From positions 90,975 through 154,974 of the forward strand of contig NZ_QXED01000012.1 in NCBI RefSeq assembly GCF_003583365.1: 64,000 nucleotides of DNA, in the 5' to 3' direction. A program made the translations under genes and the position numbers. Positions within the stretch are counted from its first letter, which is position 1, and each line of letters begins with the position of its first letter. This DNA is from Fibrisoma montanum (GTDB taxonomy: Bacteria; Bacteroidota; Bacteroidia; Cytophagales; Spirosomataceae). Under the pieces are notes generated by a model. The model did no database searches. It was given only the letters and a program-made list of their open reading frames with translations, and was not told the origin of the DNA. Below are positions 18,195 through 27,948 of the stretch, piece by piece.

Positions 18195-21140
18195 TTACAC
18201 TTTTCCCCGCAAAAAATCAGCTGTATAGTTCGTGCCTTCGGGCAGCGCTGCCATTTGCTCGGGCGTGCCGGTAAAGGTTACGTAGCCGCCCGATTCGCCA
18301 CCTTCCGGACCAAGATCGATGATGTGGTCGGCAGATTTGATAACTTCCATATTGTGCTCAATAATGAGCACCGAGTCACCCTGATCAACCAGGGCGTTGA
18401 TGGCTTTCAGCAGCTTACGGATGTCGTGGAAATGCAGACCCGTAGTCGGCTCGTCGAAAATGAACAGCGTTTGGCCCTTGTTGGGATTGCCTTTGCTCAG
18501 AAACGACGCCAGCTTCACCCGCTGGGCTTCCCCACCCGACAGCGTGTTCGCCGATTGGCCCAGCCCGATGTAGCCCAGCCCCACTTCCTGCAAGGGCATC
18601 AGCTTGTCGGCCATTTTAGAGTCAGCTTTGCGGAAGAACTCGATCGCTTCATCGACAGTCATATCCAGAATATCGGATACGTTCTTATCGTGCAGCGTCA
18701 CTTCCAGCACCTCCTGCTTGAAGCGTTTGCCGTTACACCCCTCGCACCTGAGGTAAATGTCGGCCATAAACTGCATCTCGATCTTTACTTCGCCCTCGCC
18801 CTGACACACTTCGCAGCGGCCCCCGTCGACGTTGAACGAAAAGTGCGACGGTTTGTAGCCACGCGCTTTCGCTATCTGCTGATCGGCCATCACCTGACGG
18901 AGGTAATCGTAGGCTTTGATGTATGTGACGGGGTTCGACCGGCTCGATTTGCCAATCGGGTTCTGATCAATCATCTCCACGGCCGCAATCCGATCAATGC
19001 TGCCTTCCAGCGAGTCGTACTTACCTGCTTCTTCGGCCGCGTCGCCTTTCAGGCGGCAGAGGGCCGGGAACAGTACCTTCCGGATCAGCGTACTCTTGCC
19101 CGAGCCCGAAACGCCCGTCACGACCGTGAGCGTATTGAGCGGGATGCGCACGTCAACATTTTTGAGGTTGTTCTCCCGCGCGCCTTTCAGCTCCAGGTAA
19201 TTGGTTGCCGTCCGCCGGAACTTCGGCACCGGAATCGTTTCGGCCCCGGTCAGGAAGTCGATGGTGTGGGAGCGAAGGGCACCGTTGCCTGTGCCATTAT
19301 CCTTTGCTCCGTGCTCCAACCCCTGCGCAATGTCATCCCAGGTGCCCTGAAACACGAGCTGACCCCCATGTATGCCTGCATCGGGGCCAATGTCGATAAG
19401 CTGGTTGGCCGCCCGCATCACTTCCTCTTCGTGTTCAACCACGATCACGGTATTGCCCATGTCGCGGAGCGACTCCAGAACGCTGACCAGCCGCTGCGTG
19501 TCGCGGGGGTGCAGGCCAATGCTCGGTTCGTCGAGAATATACATTGAACCAACCAGCGCCGAGCCAAGCGAAGTCGCCAGCTTGATACGTTGGTATTCGC
19601 CCCCCGACAGCGAGTTGGTCAGGCGATTCAGGGTCAGGTAACCCAGTCCCACGCGCTCCATGTAATCAAGTCGGTTCCGGATCTCGACCAGAATACGGTT
19701 GGCAACCTGCTTCTGGTGAGCGGGCAGTTCCAATGATCGGAAAAATTCGGCCACCTGTGTAATCGGCATCAGCACCAGATCCGTGATGGACTTTCCGGCT
19801 ACTTTCACGTAGCTGGCATCCTTACGAAGCCGTGACCCCCGGCATTCCGGGCAGGTCGTTTTGCCCCGGTAACGCGACAGCATCACCCGGTACTGCACCT
19901 TGAACGTCTGGCTCTCAACAAAATCAAAAAAGGCGTTGAGGCCGTTGAAGTATTGATTACCCGTCCAGAGCAGCTCCTGCTCGGCAGGCGTCAGGTCTTT
20001 GTAAGGCCGGTGAATGGGAAAGTCGAAGCGAATGCCGTTTTTAAGCAGTGGGCGCAAAAACTCTTCACTCATCTTCTCACTCCGCCACGGCATAATAGCC
20101 CCCTCAAACACCGACAGGTTCTTGTCAGGAATGACCAGGTCAGGATCGATGCCCAGCACTTTGCCAAAACCATCGCACCGGCGGCACGCACCGTAGGGGT
20201 TGTTGAACGTAAACAGGTTGACACTTGGCTCTTCGAAGGCAATGCCGTCCAGTTCAAACTTGTCGGAGAACGTCCGTGAGTCGGCTGGAGCACTGGACCG
20301 CCCGACCACATCGACCCGGCAGATGTTGTCGCCTTCGTTGAAGGCGGTCTGCACCGAATCCGAAAAGCGGTACTGCGTGTCCTCGTCGGGCTGGCCGGCG
20401 TCGTCGAACAGGACGGTGCCGCGGTCAATCAGGATTTCAAGGGTAGCGCCGGAAGCCAGCGCGTTGATCTGTTCGACGGGGTGTTCCAGCAACTCCTCAA
20501 TCTGAACCACCTGCCGACCCGTCGGACCGTCATCGGCAACGATCCGGGTATAGCCCTTCTGCAGCAGAATTTTCAGTTCGTAGTCGAGGGTCCGGCCGGG
20601 ATGGATAATCAGCGGGGCCATGATCATGACCCGCTGCGACGAACCGTCCGGCTCGGGCGTATGCTGGAAAATGAAATTAACAACGTCGGTAACGGTGTCT
20701 TTTTTCACTTCTCCGCCCGATATGGGTGAATACGTAACCCCCGCCCGTGCAAACAGCAGCTTGAGGTAGTCATAAATTTCGGTGGAGGTTCCAACGGTTG
20801 ACCGGGGGTTGCGGGTCGTTACTTTCTGTTCGATGGCAATGGCCGGCGAAACGCCCTTGATGTACTCCACCTCGGGTTTTTCCATCCGGCCCAGAAACTG
20901 CCGGGCGTAACTGCTCAGGCTTTCAACGTACATCCGCTGCCCTTCGGCAAACAGTGTATCGAAAGCCAGCGACGACTTGCCCGACCCCGACAGGCCGGTC
21001 AGCACCACCAGCTGGTTGCGGGGAATGGCAACGTCAATATTTTTAAGATTATGTACTTTCGCCCCCTTGATAATAATAAATTGCTTGGGGTCAAGGTAAT
21101 CAACGGAACGTAGGTTCTCGGTTTCCGTGGTCTGAATCAT
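18195..21140 (-). CDS. uvrA: Excinuclease ABC subunit A
   Basis: 981 residues, slightly longer than E. coli UvrA (940). It is the DNA-damage recognition ATPase of nucleotide excision repair and loads UvrB. Walker A of the first ABC module is GLSGSGKS (49-56); that of the second is GVSGSGKST, with the signatures SLSGGEYQR and TLSGGEAQR and the Walker B phrases [14 protein letters not shown] and [14 protein letters not shown]. Zinc-binding pairs are present in CRRCDGFG with CPECRGS, and in CEVCQGEGE with CEGCNGK. In the N-terminal part, where many UvrA proteins have CPxCG, this one reads SPISGG, so that cysteine pair is missing. It is monocistronic, divergent from the mgtC-like gene, with its own terminator. 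Confidence 0.98.
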   Translation of the reverse strand: MIQTTETENLRSVDYLDPKQFIIIKGAKVHNLKNIDVAIPRNQLVVLTGLSGSGKSSLAFDTLFAEGQRMYVESLSSYARQFLGRMEKPEVEYIKGVSPAIAIEQKVTTRNPRSTVGTSTEIYDYLKLLFARAGVTYSPISGGEVKKDTVTDVVNFIFQHTPEPDGSSQRVMIMAPLIIHPGRTLDYELKILLQKGYTRIVADDGPTGRQVVQIEELLEHPVEQINALASGATLEILIDRGTVLFDDAGQPDEDTQYRFSDSVQTAFNEGDNICRVDVVGRSSAPADSRTFSDKFELDGIAFEEPSVNLFTFNNPYGACRRCDGFGKVLGIDPDLVIPDKNLSVFEGAIMPWRSEKMSEEFLRPLLKNGIRFDFPIHRPYKDLTPAEQELLWTGNQYFNGLNAFFDFVESQTFKVQYRVMLSRYRGKTTCPECRGSRLRKDASYVKVAGKSITDLVLMPITQVAEFFRSLELPAHQKQVANRILVEIRNRLDYMERVGLGYLTLNRLTNSLSGGEYQRIKLATSLGSALVGSMYILDEPSIGLHPRDTQRLVSVLESLRDMGNTVIVVEHEEEVMRAANQLIDIGPDAGIHGGQLVFQGTWDDIAQGLEHGAKDNGTGNGALRSHTIDFLTGAETIPVPKFRRTATNYLELKGARENNLKNVDVRIPLNTLTVVTGVSGSGKSTLIRKVLFPALCRLKGDAAEEAGKYDSLEGSIDRIAAVEMIDQNPIGKSSRSNPVTYIKAYDYLRQVMADQQIAKARGYKPSHFSFNVDGGRCEVCQGEGEVKIEMQFMADIYLRCEGCNGKRFKQEVLEVTLHDKNVSDILDMTVDEAIEFFRKADSKMADKLMPLQEVGLGYIGLGQSANTLSGGEAQRVKLASFLSKGNPNKGQTLFIFDEPTTGLHFHDIRKLLKAINALVDQGDSVLIIEHNMEVIKSADHIIDLGPEGGESGGYVTFTGTPEQMAALPEGTNYTADFLRGKV

Positions 21141-21306
21141 TCCGGTTCGTTAGCAAACTCTATCTAAGTTCTAACGGTTTTGATTGAAAGTTGGTTTCTA
21201 TACGGAATAAGGATTACCAGTGATTACACAGATTTAACAGACCGGAAACGTAGCGAACCGGTTGCGCAGTCTGCATAATCAGGGGAAACGTCGAAACTGA
21301 TGAATT

Positions 21307-21936
21307 ATGGATTTCGCCGAAGAAGATATCATCCGGCTAGTGGCCGCGCTGCTGATGGGCGGACTAATTGGTGCCGAACGGGAATACACCGGCAAAGCGG
21401 CCGGATTCCGGACAACGATCATGATCTGTGTCGGGTCGACGCTGTTCACACTGGCGTCGGGACGTATTGGCGGCAGTGGCGACCGGATTGCGGCCAACAT
21501 CGTTAATGGAATCGGCTTTTTGGGGGCCGGCATAATTTATCGGGAAGCAAACCGGGTCAAAGGACTAACGACGGCCGCCACGGTCTGGGCCGTATCGGCA
21601 CTTGGTATGTGCCTGGGGGGCGGTCAGTATGACATTGCGCTGATGGGCTTCGTGGTCATTATGGGGGCATTGCTGCTGCTCACCGGCTTGTCGCACCGGA
21701 TCGGTAAGGTAAACCAAAGCCGCGAGTATAAAATCGTGACGCAGTTCCGCAATAAGACACTGATTCAGTACGAAAAATTTTTCGAGGAGTGCGGCCTGTC
21801 GCCAACCCGACGCCAGCAGCAACGAATTGGTACCGAAATCATCGGTCACTGGCACGTAGAAGGCTCCGAAAAGAACCATGAAAAGTGTATCAAACGACTG
21901 CTGAACGACCCGGATGTAAAAGAATTCACCTTCTAA
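21307..21936 (+). CDS. MgtC/SapB family membrane protein
   Basis: 209 residues. The N-terminal MgtC domain has about four or five helices and the family phrases LLMGGLIGAEREYTGKAAGFRT, NGIGFLGAGIIY and GLTTAATVW. The C-terminal 80 residues are a soluble ACT-like tail. In pathogens MgtC supports growth at low magnesium and inhibits the F-type ATP synthase; in a free-living Bacteroidota a role in magnesium or pH homeostasis is inferred only. The divergent neighbour is uvrA. It is followed closely (41 bases) by an outer-membrane protein gene. Confidence 0.92.
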   Translation: MDFAEEDIIRLVAALLMGGLIGAEREYTGKAAGFRTTIMICVGSTLFTLASGRIGGSGDRIAANIVNGIGFLGAGIIYREANRVKGLTTAATVWAVSALGMCLGGGQYDIALMGFVVIMGALLLLTGLSHRIGKVNQSREYKIVTQFRNKTLIQYEKFFEECGLSPTRRQQQRIGTEIIGHWHVEGSEKNHEKCIKRLLNDPDVKEFTF

Positions 21937-21977
21937 TTTCGTTACTGTAAATGATCTTCAATTTTGTACAATCAACC

Positions 21978-22613
21978 ATGAATCATATCGGAAAACTAAT
22001 GTTACTCACCGCATTGCTGAGTAGCAGCGTTGCATTTGGGCAGCTAACCGCCGACCCTGAAGAACGTCGGGACCAGGGTAAGGACCCGCTCCGGACGCAA
22101 ACCCCGGAAGGGCGCCCGTTGCCGTTTAGCCAGCGGATACGGTTTGGGGGTGGAATCAACGGCTTCCGGTTCGGTAATCCGTTTAGCCTGGGTGTATCGC
22201 CGGTGGTGGCTTATCAGGCAACCGAGCGGTTGCTGGTCGGCGTTGGTGGCACGTATAATTACACGCGCTACAAAGGCTATACGACGACGGGGACTACGGT
22301 TCCGCTCGAAACCTACAATCAGTACGGTGGCCGGGGCTTCGCCATGTTCGAAATCATTCCCGCTATCCTGCCTAACCTGTACGCGCATGGCGAGGTAGAA
22401 ACCACGTCAATTCAGGTGACGGAGAACCAGACTGGCCGCAAAGCCAGCTACGGTCTGACGGCTCCGTTGCTTGGTCTGACCTATTCGCAGCCGATTTCAC
22501 GGCGGTTTGGCATAAACCTGACGGCACTGTACAATCTGAACTATAACCAGAATCAGGCCTTGTCGCAGGCTATCTACGGCAGCCCGTTTGTGCTACGTTT
22601 GTCGTTTTTCTAA
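21978..22613 (+). CDS. Outer-membrane beta-barrel protein, hypothetical
   Basis: 211 residues from the start MNHIGKLMLL, chosen because it gives a signal peptide of normal length (cleavage after AFG, residue 20); a frame-extending ATG at 21951 overlaps a promoter-like CAATTTTG. The mature part has alternating aromatic strands (FGGGINGFRFGNPFSLGVSPVVAYQ, LLVGVGGTYNYTRYKG, GINLTALYNLNYN) and ends in FVLRLSFF with a C-terminal phenylalanine. These are signs of an eight-stranded outer-membrane barrel. Proteins of this kind are common in Cytophagales and have no assigned function. Confidence 0.82.
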   Translation: MNHIGKLMLLTALLSSSVAFGQLTADPEERRDQGKDPLRTQTPEGRPLPFSQRIRFGGGINGFRFGNPFSLGVSPVVAYQATERLLVGVGGTYNYTRYKGYTTTGTTVPLETYNQYGGRGFAMFEIIPAILPNLYAHGEVETTSIQVTENQTGRKASYGLTAPLLGLTYSQPISRRFGINLTALYNLNYNQNQALSQAIYGSPFVLRLSFF

Positions 22614-22627
22614 GCAAAACACGCCTA

Positions 22628-22667
22628 AAACGCGAAACGCCAGCCGATCGGCTGGCGTTTCGCGTTT
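22628..22667. terminator. 40-base perfect palindrome, bidirectional terminator
   Basis: Bases 22628-22667 equal their own reverse complement, giving 20-bp arms. It begins with AAA and ends with TTT, 14 bases after the barrel gene and overlapping the stop codon of the SGNH gene on the other strand. It can end both convergent transcripts. Confidence 0.85.
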
Positions 22668-23853
22668 ATTTCTGAATCTGTTCCCAGATTAAGTCGGCAA
22701 TGACCTGCATGCCCGCGTCGTTGGGGTGAGCCGCTACGCCGGGGTCAGCGTACTGAGCGGCAAAATACTGGCCTTTCCCCTCGATCACGCTGACTTCGGC
22801 CAGAGCGTAGCCTTTCCGGGCCACTACGTTGCGAATGGACTGGTTGGTGCGCGGCCGATTCCAGACGCTGGTTGTGCAAACGACTTTTGCCGGGCCGGAG
22901 AACTGCACCAGCCGGTTAAGCAGCCGCTCAAACGCCTGCTCGAAGTTGGTCCCACTAACGTCGCCTTCGTTGACGTTCTCACCAATCCGGACAACGATCA
23001 GGTCGGGCTTAAACTCCTGCAACTGCGCATTAAATTCGTCGAGGTTGTACGAAACAAAATTACGCTCGAACCCACCGCCCGATTGCAGTCTGAATGTGGC
23101 CTGCGGGAAGATGGTGGTCAATTGCTTATCGAGCAGGTGAACAAAGTCTTTGTCGCGGGCAGAAGCCGCCATACCGTTGAAATTAAACCAGCCCAGGTTG
23201 GGCGCCGGGGCGTGGTTCATAATGCTGTTGCCGACTACGAACATACGCTGGAAGTAAGGCGAAAACGTAGCCTGTGTCGTCTGTGATACCAGGTCATTGA
23301 TTCGGGTGCGGGCCAGAACGGGTGTTTTGGTGATAGCCGCCATCTGGTTCCCTTCCGTCCAGGTCTTGCCATTATCATACGAGTATTCCAGCACCGCCCC
23401 TATCGGCATTGATGACGCCGACAAGCGAACGCTGGTACCGTAGGCAATCTTGCCCCCCTGCGGCTCGAAACTGGGTTTGGGAAGGCCCTGCGGAGGGAGT
23501 TTGGGTGGTTGAAGCCGCTGAATGGCAATGGAAAGGCAATTGGGTTCGCACGCAGACTTAACCGGCTGTTTTGTGTCCTGTACGCGCCCGATGGTTTCGA
23601 GTTGAGCGCAACCAGATTGCCAGAAACACAGCACAAGCAGAGAGGTAAAAAAATAGCGAACACCTATTCGGCCGGCCGTATGACGATACAAAAGCTTATC
23701 CAAAGCGAAAGCAACTAAGGTCCAGCCGAGCACATCGCCAAAAGTGTGCCAATTTTTTACATCAACAGGCAGTGGTATAAAGCCATCCATAAGCTGGCTG
23801 CATAGCACGGTGTTCATCGGTAGCGCGTTATAGAACAGTAGGTTTACGAGCAT
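22666..23853 (-). CDS. SGNH/GDSL hydrolase with N-terminal membrane region and CHB_HEX-like domain
   Basis: 395 residues. Two hydrophobic stretches lie near the N-terminus: 40-55 (VLGWTLVAFALDKLLY) and 67-80, the second followed by QSGCAQ. The true start may therefore be further downstream, or the protein is membrane-anchored. Residues about 128-200 (GGKIAYGTSVRLSASS, then EYSYDNGKTWTEG) resemble a chitobiase C-terminal-like Ig domain. The catalytic domain begins at MFVVGNSIMNH (Ser210, SGNH block I) and has RIGENVN (block III Gly/Asn) and AHPNDAGM (block V Asp/His). It is a putative extracytoplasmic esterase or acetyltransferase-type SGNH enzyme. It is divergent from the DHHW-MBOAT-DHHW genes and is a plausible partner of that O-acetylation locus. 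Confidence 0.82.
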   Translation of the reverse strand: MLVNLLFYNALPMNTVLCSQLMDGFIPLPVDVKNWHTFGDVLGWTLVAFALDKLLYRHTAGRIGVRYFFTSLLVLCFWQSGCAQLETIGRVQDTKQPVKSACEPNCLSIAIQRLQPPKLPPQGLPKPSFEPQGGKIAYGTSVRLSASSMPIGAVLEYSYDNGKTWTEGNQMAAITKTPVLARTRINDLVSQTTQATFSPYFQRMFVVGNSIMNHAPAPNLGWFNFNGMAASARDKDFVHLLDKQLTTIFPQATFRLQSGGGFERNFVSYNLDEFNAQLQEFKPDLIVVRIGENVNEGDVSGTNFEQAFERLLNRLVQFSGPAKVVCTTSVWNRPRTNQSIRNVVARKGYALAEVSVIEGKGQYFAAQYADPGVAAHPNDAGMQVIADLIWEQIQK

Positions 23854-24012
23854 ATAATCGGAACAAGTCGAAAGTTGTTGGCGAGGATGCTTAATTTTGC
23901 TGGAGTCTACCCATACGGCTATGGCTGCGAACGCTGTTAATAAGATCAGTATAGCAGCCGGCGCGGGACAGTTACGTTGCCCGGGCTAACACTGTATGAT
24001 CAGCACTACTGT

Positions 24013-25137
24013 ATGAAAAGAGTTCGCTTTTACTCATTAGCGATTGGTTTTGCCCTGATGCTGATACTACCGACACTGGACAACGTGTTTCATCTGTCGG
24101 ACCGCTTCGCCGGAAATGAAAACCGCCGGTTGAGTGAAAAACCAACGTTTCGCTTTCCGCACGTCGGTACGTACGTCAGTCAGTTCGATCGGTATTTCAA
24201 AGAAAACTTCGGATGGCGAAATTTCCTGTTTTTTATTTATAGTCGCTGGAAATATTATGGGTTAGGTACGTCGCCCCTGCCCGAAAAGGTTGTAGTCGGC
24301 CGCAATGGCTGGTTTTACCTGGGTAATAGCTACAACAACGTAGTGCAGCAGCACCAGGGGCTGATGCCGCTCTCCGTCGATTCGGCCCGGATCATCACCC
24401 GGCGGCTCGTAGAACACCAGCAGCAATTGGCCCGGCAGGGTATAAAGCTGTATATTTTCATTGCTCCCGATTCGCACACCATCTACCCGGAATATCTGCC
24501 GGACCACCTGCGGCTATCAGACCGCCCCTCGCGGCTGGATGTGTTCAGGCAATACGTAACGCAGCACTCATCGCTGCCGCTGGTGGATGTGCGCGATACG
24601 TTGAAAAACAGTCGGCAGCAGTACGAAGTATATTACCGGACCGACACCCACTGGAATGACTACGGCACCCTGGTAGGTTGTGCGGCTTTGATCGAGCGGA
24701 TTCGGCAGGATATACCAACGATCCCCCCAGTGCGTAAAGCTGACTTCCGCATTACGTCAATGAGTGGGGGCGGGGGCGATCTGGTGCAGATGCTGACGCT
24801 GGAAAAAGAGGTAAAAGACCGCGTTTTCTACGACATTAAGCCCGCTCCATTTCTAACCGCCCGGCAAACGTCTACCGTACCCGATACCGTGACAGGTCCG
24901 GCCCGTTCCGGATTCCCGTCACTGCGGTTCGTGGGGCCGGAACCCCAGCGACCCCGGCTGCTGCTGATCGGCGATTCCTTCAGCCACAGCATGACCCAGT
25001 TCATGCCCGGCTACTTTGGCGAATCGTACTTCGTCCGCACCAGTCGGCTCGATCCGGCTTTGATCGAGGCCGAGAAACCAGACGTAGTCGTGATCGAAAT
25101 CGTGGAGCGAAACCTCGACTGGCTGGCCCGTTTTTGA
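24013..25137 (+). CDS. DHHW-family (AlgJ/AlgX-like) protein, copy 1
   Basis: 374 residues. One N-terminal hydrophobic anchor (residues 7-20) indicates an inner-membrane-anchored extracytoplasmic protein. The family phrases are all there: FAGNENRRLSEKP at the start, PLPEKVVVGRNGWFYLG, APDSHTIYPEYLP, the signature TDTHWND (Asp211, His213) and the late GDSFSHSM (Asp321, Ser322). By homology with AlgJ/AlgX and related alginate acetylation proteins, Asp-His-Ser would carry the acetyl group from the MBOAT protein to a polymer. I chose the ATG at 24013, because the open frame before it has only a TTG. An MBOAT gene and a second DHHW gene follow on the same strand. Confidence 0.9.
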   Translation: MKRVRFYSLAIGFALMLILPTLDNVFHLSDRFAGNENRRLSEKPTFRFPHVGTYVSQFDRYFKENFGWRNFLFFIYSRWKYYGLGTSPLPEKVVVGRNGWFYLGNSYNNVVQQHQGLMPLSVDSARIITRRLVEHQQQLARQGIKLYIFIAPDSHTIYPEYLPDHLRLSDRPSRLDVFRQYVTQHSSLPLVDVRDTLKNSRQQYEVYYRTDTHWNDYGTLVGCAALIERIRQDIPTIPPVRKADFRITSMSGGGGDLVQMLTLEKEVKDRVFYDIKPAPFLTARQTSTVPDTVTGPARSGFPSLRFVGPEPQRPRLLLIGDSFSHSMTQFMPGYFGESYFVRTSRLDPALIEAEKPDVVVIEIVERNLDWLARF

Positions 25138-25311
25138 CCGGATAACCCAGCATCAGAGACGTACTTGATTGACCGTCGGTATTAATTTATGATTAAAATA
25201 ATGAGAAGTTGTAATAAGACACGAATTATGAAACTACTGCCCCATTTTTGTATAGAAGTAGAATAAACGTACTTTACAAAAAATCAGTTGTAAGCCTTTT
25301 TGCTATAAACC

Positions 25312-26754
25312 ATGCTGTTCAGTTCAGCGACATTCCTCTTTTTTTTCCTGCCGCTCTTTTTGCTGCTTTACTACCCATTGCCGCACCGCTGGCGAAATGC
25401 GTTTTTGTTCGGCGCGAGCCTGCTTTTCTACGCCTGGGGTGAAGGGCCGGTTGTGCTGATTTTGTTACTGTCGGCTTTTATCAATTTTGCAGCGGGCTGG
25501 CTGATTGAGCGCGGTCGCCGGAAGGCGGGGCTCTGGTTGTCTTTGGTGGGCAGTTTGTCGCTGCTGTTTTATTATAAATACACCAACTTCCTGGCCGATA
25601 CGGTGCGGGGGACGATCCAGGTGCTGGGCCTGTCGGGGGCGGATAGTATGCAGTTGGCGCAGATAGCTTTGCCCATCGGGATCAGCTTCTACACCTTCCA
25701 GGGCATCTCGTATACCCTCGACGTGTACTGGGGCCGTATCCGGGCTAATAAAAGTTTTCTGGACTTTGGTACCTACGTTGCCATGTTTCCCCACCAGATT
25801 GCTGGTCCCATCGTTCGCTACGCTGATATTGCTCCCGAACTGGCCGAACGCCACGTAACCATCGAAAAGTTTGGCGTCGGGGCCGAGCGGTTCATTATTG
25901 GTCTGGCCAAAAAAATTCTGCTCGCCAATACGTTCGCCAGTGTTGCCGACACCATTTTCAACGCGCCGGTTAACAGCTATCCGGCCGCAACGGCCTGGCT
26001 GGGTATCGCTGCGTATACCCTCCAGATCTACTTCGACTTTTCGGGGTATTCTGATATGGCCATCGGGCTCGGCAAGATGGTTGGGTTCGATTTTAAAGAA
26101 AACTTTAACTACCCCTACATTGCCCGATCCATTCAGGATTTCTGGCGTCGCTGGCACATCTCGCTGTCGAGCTGGTTTCGCGATTATCTGTACATTCCGT
26201 TAGGGGGCAACCGGGCCAGTAAGCTCCGGACGTACCGCAACCTGTTGATTGTGTTTTTCGTGACCGGTCTGTGGCACGGGGCCAGCTGGAACTTTATCAT
26301 CTGGGGCCTTTACCACGGTGCGTTTCTGCTTATCGAACGCGCCGGCCTGGGCAAGCGGCTGGAGCGAGTCTGGCCTCCTGTTGCCCACGCTTACACGCTC
26401 CTGGTTGTGATGATCGGGTGGGTGTTCTTCCGGGCGGCCGATCTGACCTCGGCCATAACGTACCTGCAAACGATGTTTGGCCTGACGGCGGCCCCGTCGG
26501 TTATGGCTTACCCGTTGTCTTATTTTCTGAACGCCGAAGTAATTGCTACACTGGTGCTGGGTGTAGTGCTGGCTACACCCGTGTATCACCGTTTCCAGCA
26601 AGGCTGGCAGCGGCTGCAGGCACGGCTGGTGGTGTCGGCTGCTCGCTATACCCTGGATCTGATTTATGTTATGAGCCTGTTCGGGCTGTTTATCATGGCC
26701 GTTATGTATCTGGCCGCTGATACCTACAACCCATTCATTTACTTCCGCTTTTAA
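25312..26754 (+). CDS. MBOAT-family O-acyltransferase (AlgI-like)
   Basis: 480 residues with about ten to twelve membrane helices. The family core is visible: ALPIGISFYTFQGISYTLDVYWG, FVAMFPHQIAGPIVRY-type phrase at about 155-170, FDFSGYSDMAIG, FWRRWHISLSSWFRDYLYIPLGG and GLWHGASWNF with the conserved His322, plus GLYHG (His335). It should take acetyl (from acetyl-CoA) across the inner membrane and hand it to DHHW partners for O-acetylation of an exported glycan. It lies between two DHHW genes, 174 bases after the first and 12 bases before the second. No alginate or cellulose synthase is adjacent, so the acetylated polymer is unknown. Confidence 0.95.
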   Translation: MLFSSATFLFFFLPLFLLLYYPLPHRWRNAFLFGASLLFYAWGEGPVVLILLLSAFINFAAGWLIERGRRKAGLWLSLVGSLSLLFYYKYTNFLADTVRGTIQVLGLSGADSMQLAQIALPIGISFYTFQGISYTLDVYWGRIRANKSFLDFGTYVAMFPHQIAGPIVRYADIAPELAERHVTIEKFGVGAERFIIGLAKKILLANTFASVADTIFNAPVNSYPAATAWLGIAAYTLQIYFDFSGYSDMAIGLGKMVGFDFKENFNYPYIARSIQDFWRRWHISLSSWFRDYLYIPLGGNRASKLRTYRNLLIVFFVTGLWHGASWNFIIWGLYHGAFLLIERAGLGKRLERVWPPVAHAYTLLVVMIGWVFFRAADLTSAITYLQTMFGLTAAPSVMAYPLSYFLNAEVIATLVLGVVLATPVYHRFQQGWQRLQARLVVSAARYTLDLIYVMSLFGLFIMAVMYLAADTYNPFIYFRF

Positions 26755-26766
26755 CCGCTATGTCAC

Positions 26767-27948
26767 ATGGCTTCTGCACCGATTCAGTATGAAAAACAGG
26801 CACCGGGCTCGTTGAGGGCTGAGCAGAAAAGGAGTAGAAAGTCAATACGTCCCTGGCTGCTGGCGGTTGGATTTGGTATGCTGCTGGCCCTGCCGACCGC
26901 CGAGCGCTGGCTTGGCTTAACGGATACATTTCAAAGTACGGAGAATCGTCGGCTTACGCCATTTCCTACGTTTCACTATCCGCATGTTCTCACCTTTGTT
27001 CATGAACTGGATCAGTACTGCAAAGAAAGTTTCGGCTTTCGGAATGCGTTGTTCTACGAGTACAGCACCTGGAAGTATGACATGCTGCATACATCGCCCC
27101 TGCCCGAGAAAGTAGTGATTGGTAAACAAGGCTGGTTGTTTGTAGGAAATAGCTATAACCGCGTGATTGATCAGCACCGCGGGTTTGTACAACTGCCGGA
27201 CGAAGCGCTGCAACAGATCGAACAGAAACTGCTGGCGCGGCACCAGGAATTGAAGCGGGTGGGCATCCGCTTTTACGTACTGATTGCGCCGGATTCGCAC
27301 ACCATCTACCCCGAATTCCTGCCCGATGCGTATCGGACAGACGTACGCCAGCCGTCGTCGCTCGACCGGCTGACAGCCCGTATTCAGCAACACGGAACGC
27401 TTCCGCTGATCGATCTGCGCGACACCTTGATGCGGGCTAAACACCGATATCAGGTTTATTATCAAACCGATACACACTGGAATGAGCCCGGCGCACTGAT
27501 TGGCTGCGTGAGCCTGGTGGATCGTATCCGACATGACGTACAGTCGATACCACCGCCTTCATCTGCAATGTACCAAATCCGCCGTCAGCCGGGGGGATAC
27601 GGTGATCTGGCCTTGATGCTTGCTTTACAAAGCCGCCTGCACGATACGTTTAAATATACGGTTGGGATAGCGCCTGAGCGAAAAGCTCACCAATTAGCCG
27701 AATTCGACATGCCGGGACATTATCTGCCAGCCGCTAAGTATGCCGGACCCAACAGGCAGGCGCCACGGCTGTTGCTGTTCGGTGACTCATTCAGCCACAA
27801 CCTGATCAAGTTTTTGCCCGGCTATTTCAGCCACACGTACCACATCTACCAGACTACGTTTAATCCCAAACTCGTCCAGGCCGAAAAACCGGACGTTGTC
27901 GTTCTCGAAATTGTGGAACGGGATCTCGACAAGCTGGCTTTGTTCTGA
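26767..27948 (+). CDS. DHHW-family (AlgJ/AlgX-like) protein, copy 2
   Basis: 393 residues, a clear paralogue of the protein at 24013-25137. The same phrases occur in the same order: STENRRLTPFPTFHYPH, SPLPEKVVIGKQGWLFVGNSYN, APDSHTIYPEFLP, TDTHWNE (Asp235, His237) and GDSFSHNL (Asp340, Ser341), ending EKPDVVVLEIVERDLD. It has a longer cytoplasmic N-terminus (about 27 residues, basic) before the single membrane anchor. The gene starts 12 bases after the MBOAT gene and must be co-transcribed with it. It should act outside the inner membrane in O-acetylation. Two diverged copies may serve different acceptors. Its stop abuts that of the GMC gene. Confidence 0.92.
   Translation: MASAPIQYEKQAPGSLRAEQKRSRKSIRPWLLAVGFGMLLALPTAERWLGLTDTFQSTENRRLTPFPTFHYPHVLTFVHELDQYCKESFGFRNALFYEYSTWKYDMLHTSPLPEKVVIGKQGWLFVGNSYNRVIDQHRGFVQLPDEALQQIEQKLLARHQELKRVGIRFYVLIAPDSHTIYPEFLPDAYRTDVRQPSSLDRLTARIQQHGTLPLIDLRDTLMRAKHRYQVYYQTDTHWNEPGALIGCVSLVDRIRHDVQSIPPPSSAMYQIRRQPGGYGDLALMLALQSRLHDTFKYTVGIAPERKAHQLAEFDMPGHYLPAAKYAGPNRQAPRLLLFGDSFSHNLIKFLPGYFSHTYHIYQTTFNPKLVQAEKPDVVVLEIVERDLDKLALF

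Noticed and set aside
18084..19547. A 487-codon open frame on the plus strand
   Set aside because: Antisense to uvrA over almost its full length, with no recognisable domain.
25465..26157. A 230-codon frame on the minus strand
   Set aside because: Antisense to the MBOAT gene; no hydrophobic or conserved pattern of its own.
26917..27534. A 205-codon frame on the minus strand
   Set aside because: Antisense to the second DHHW gene, which carries the full family motifs.
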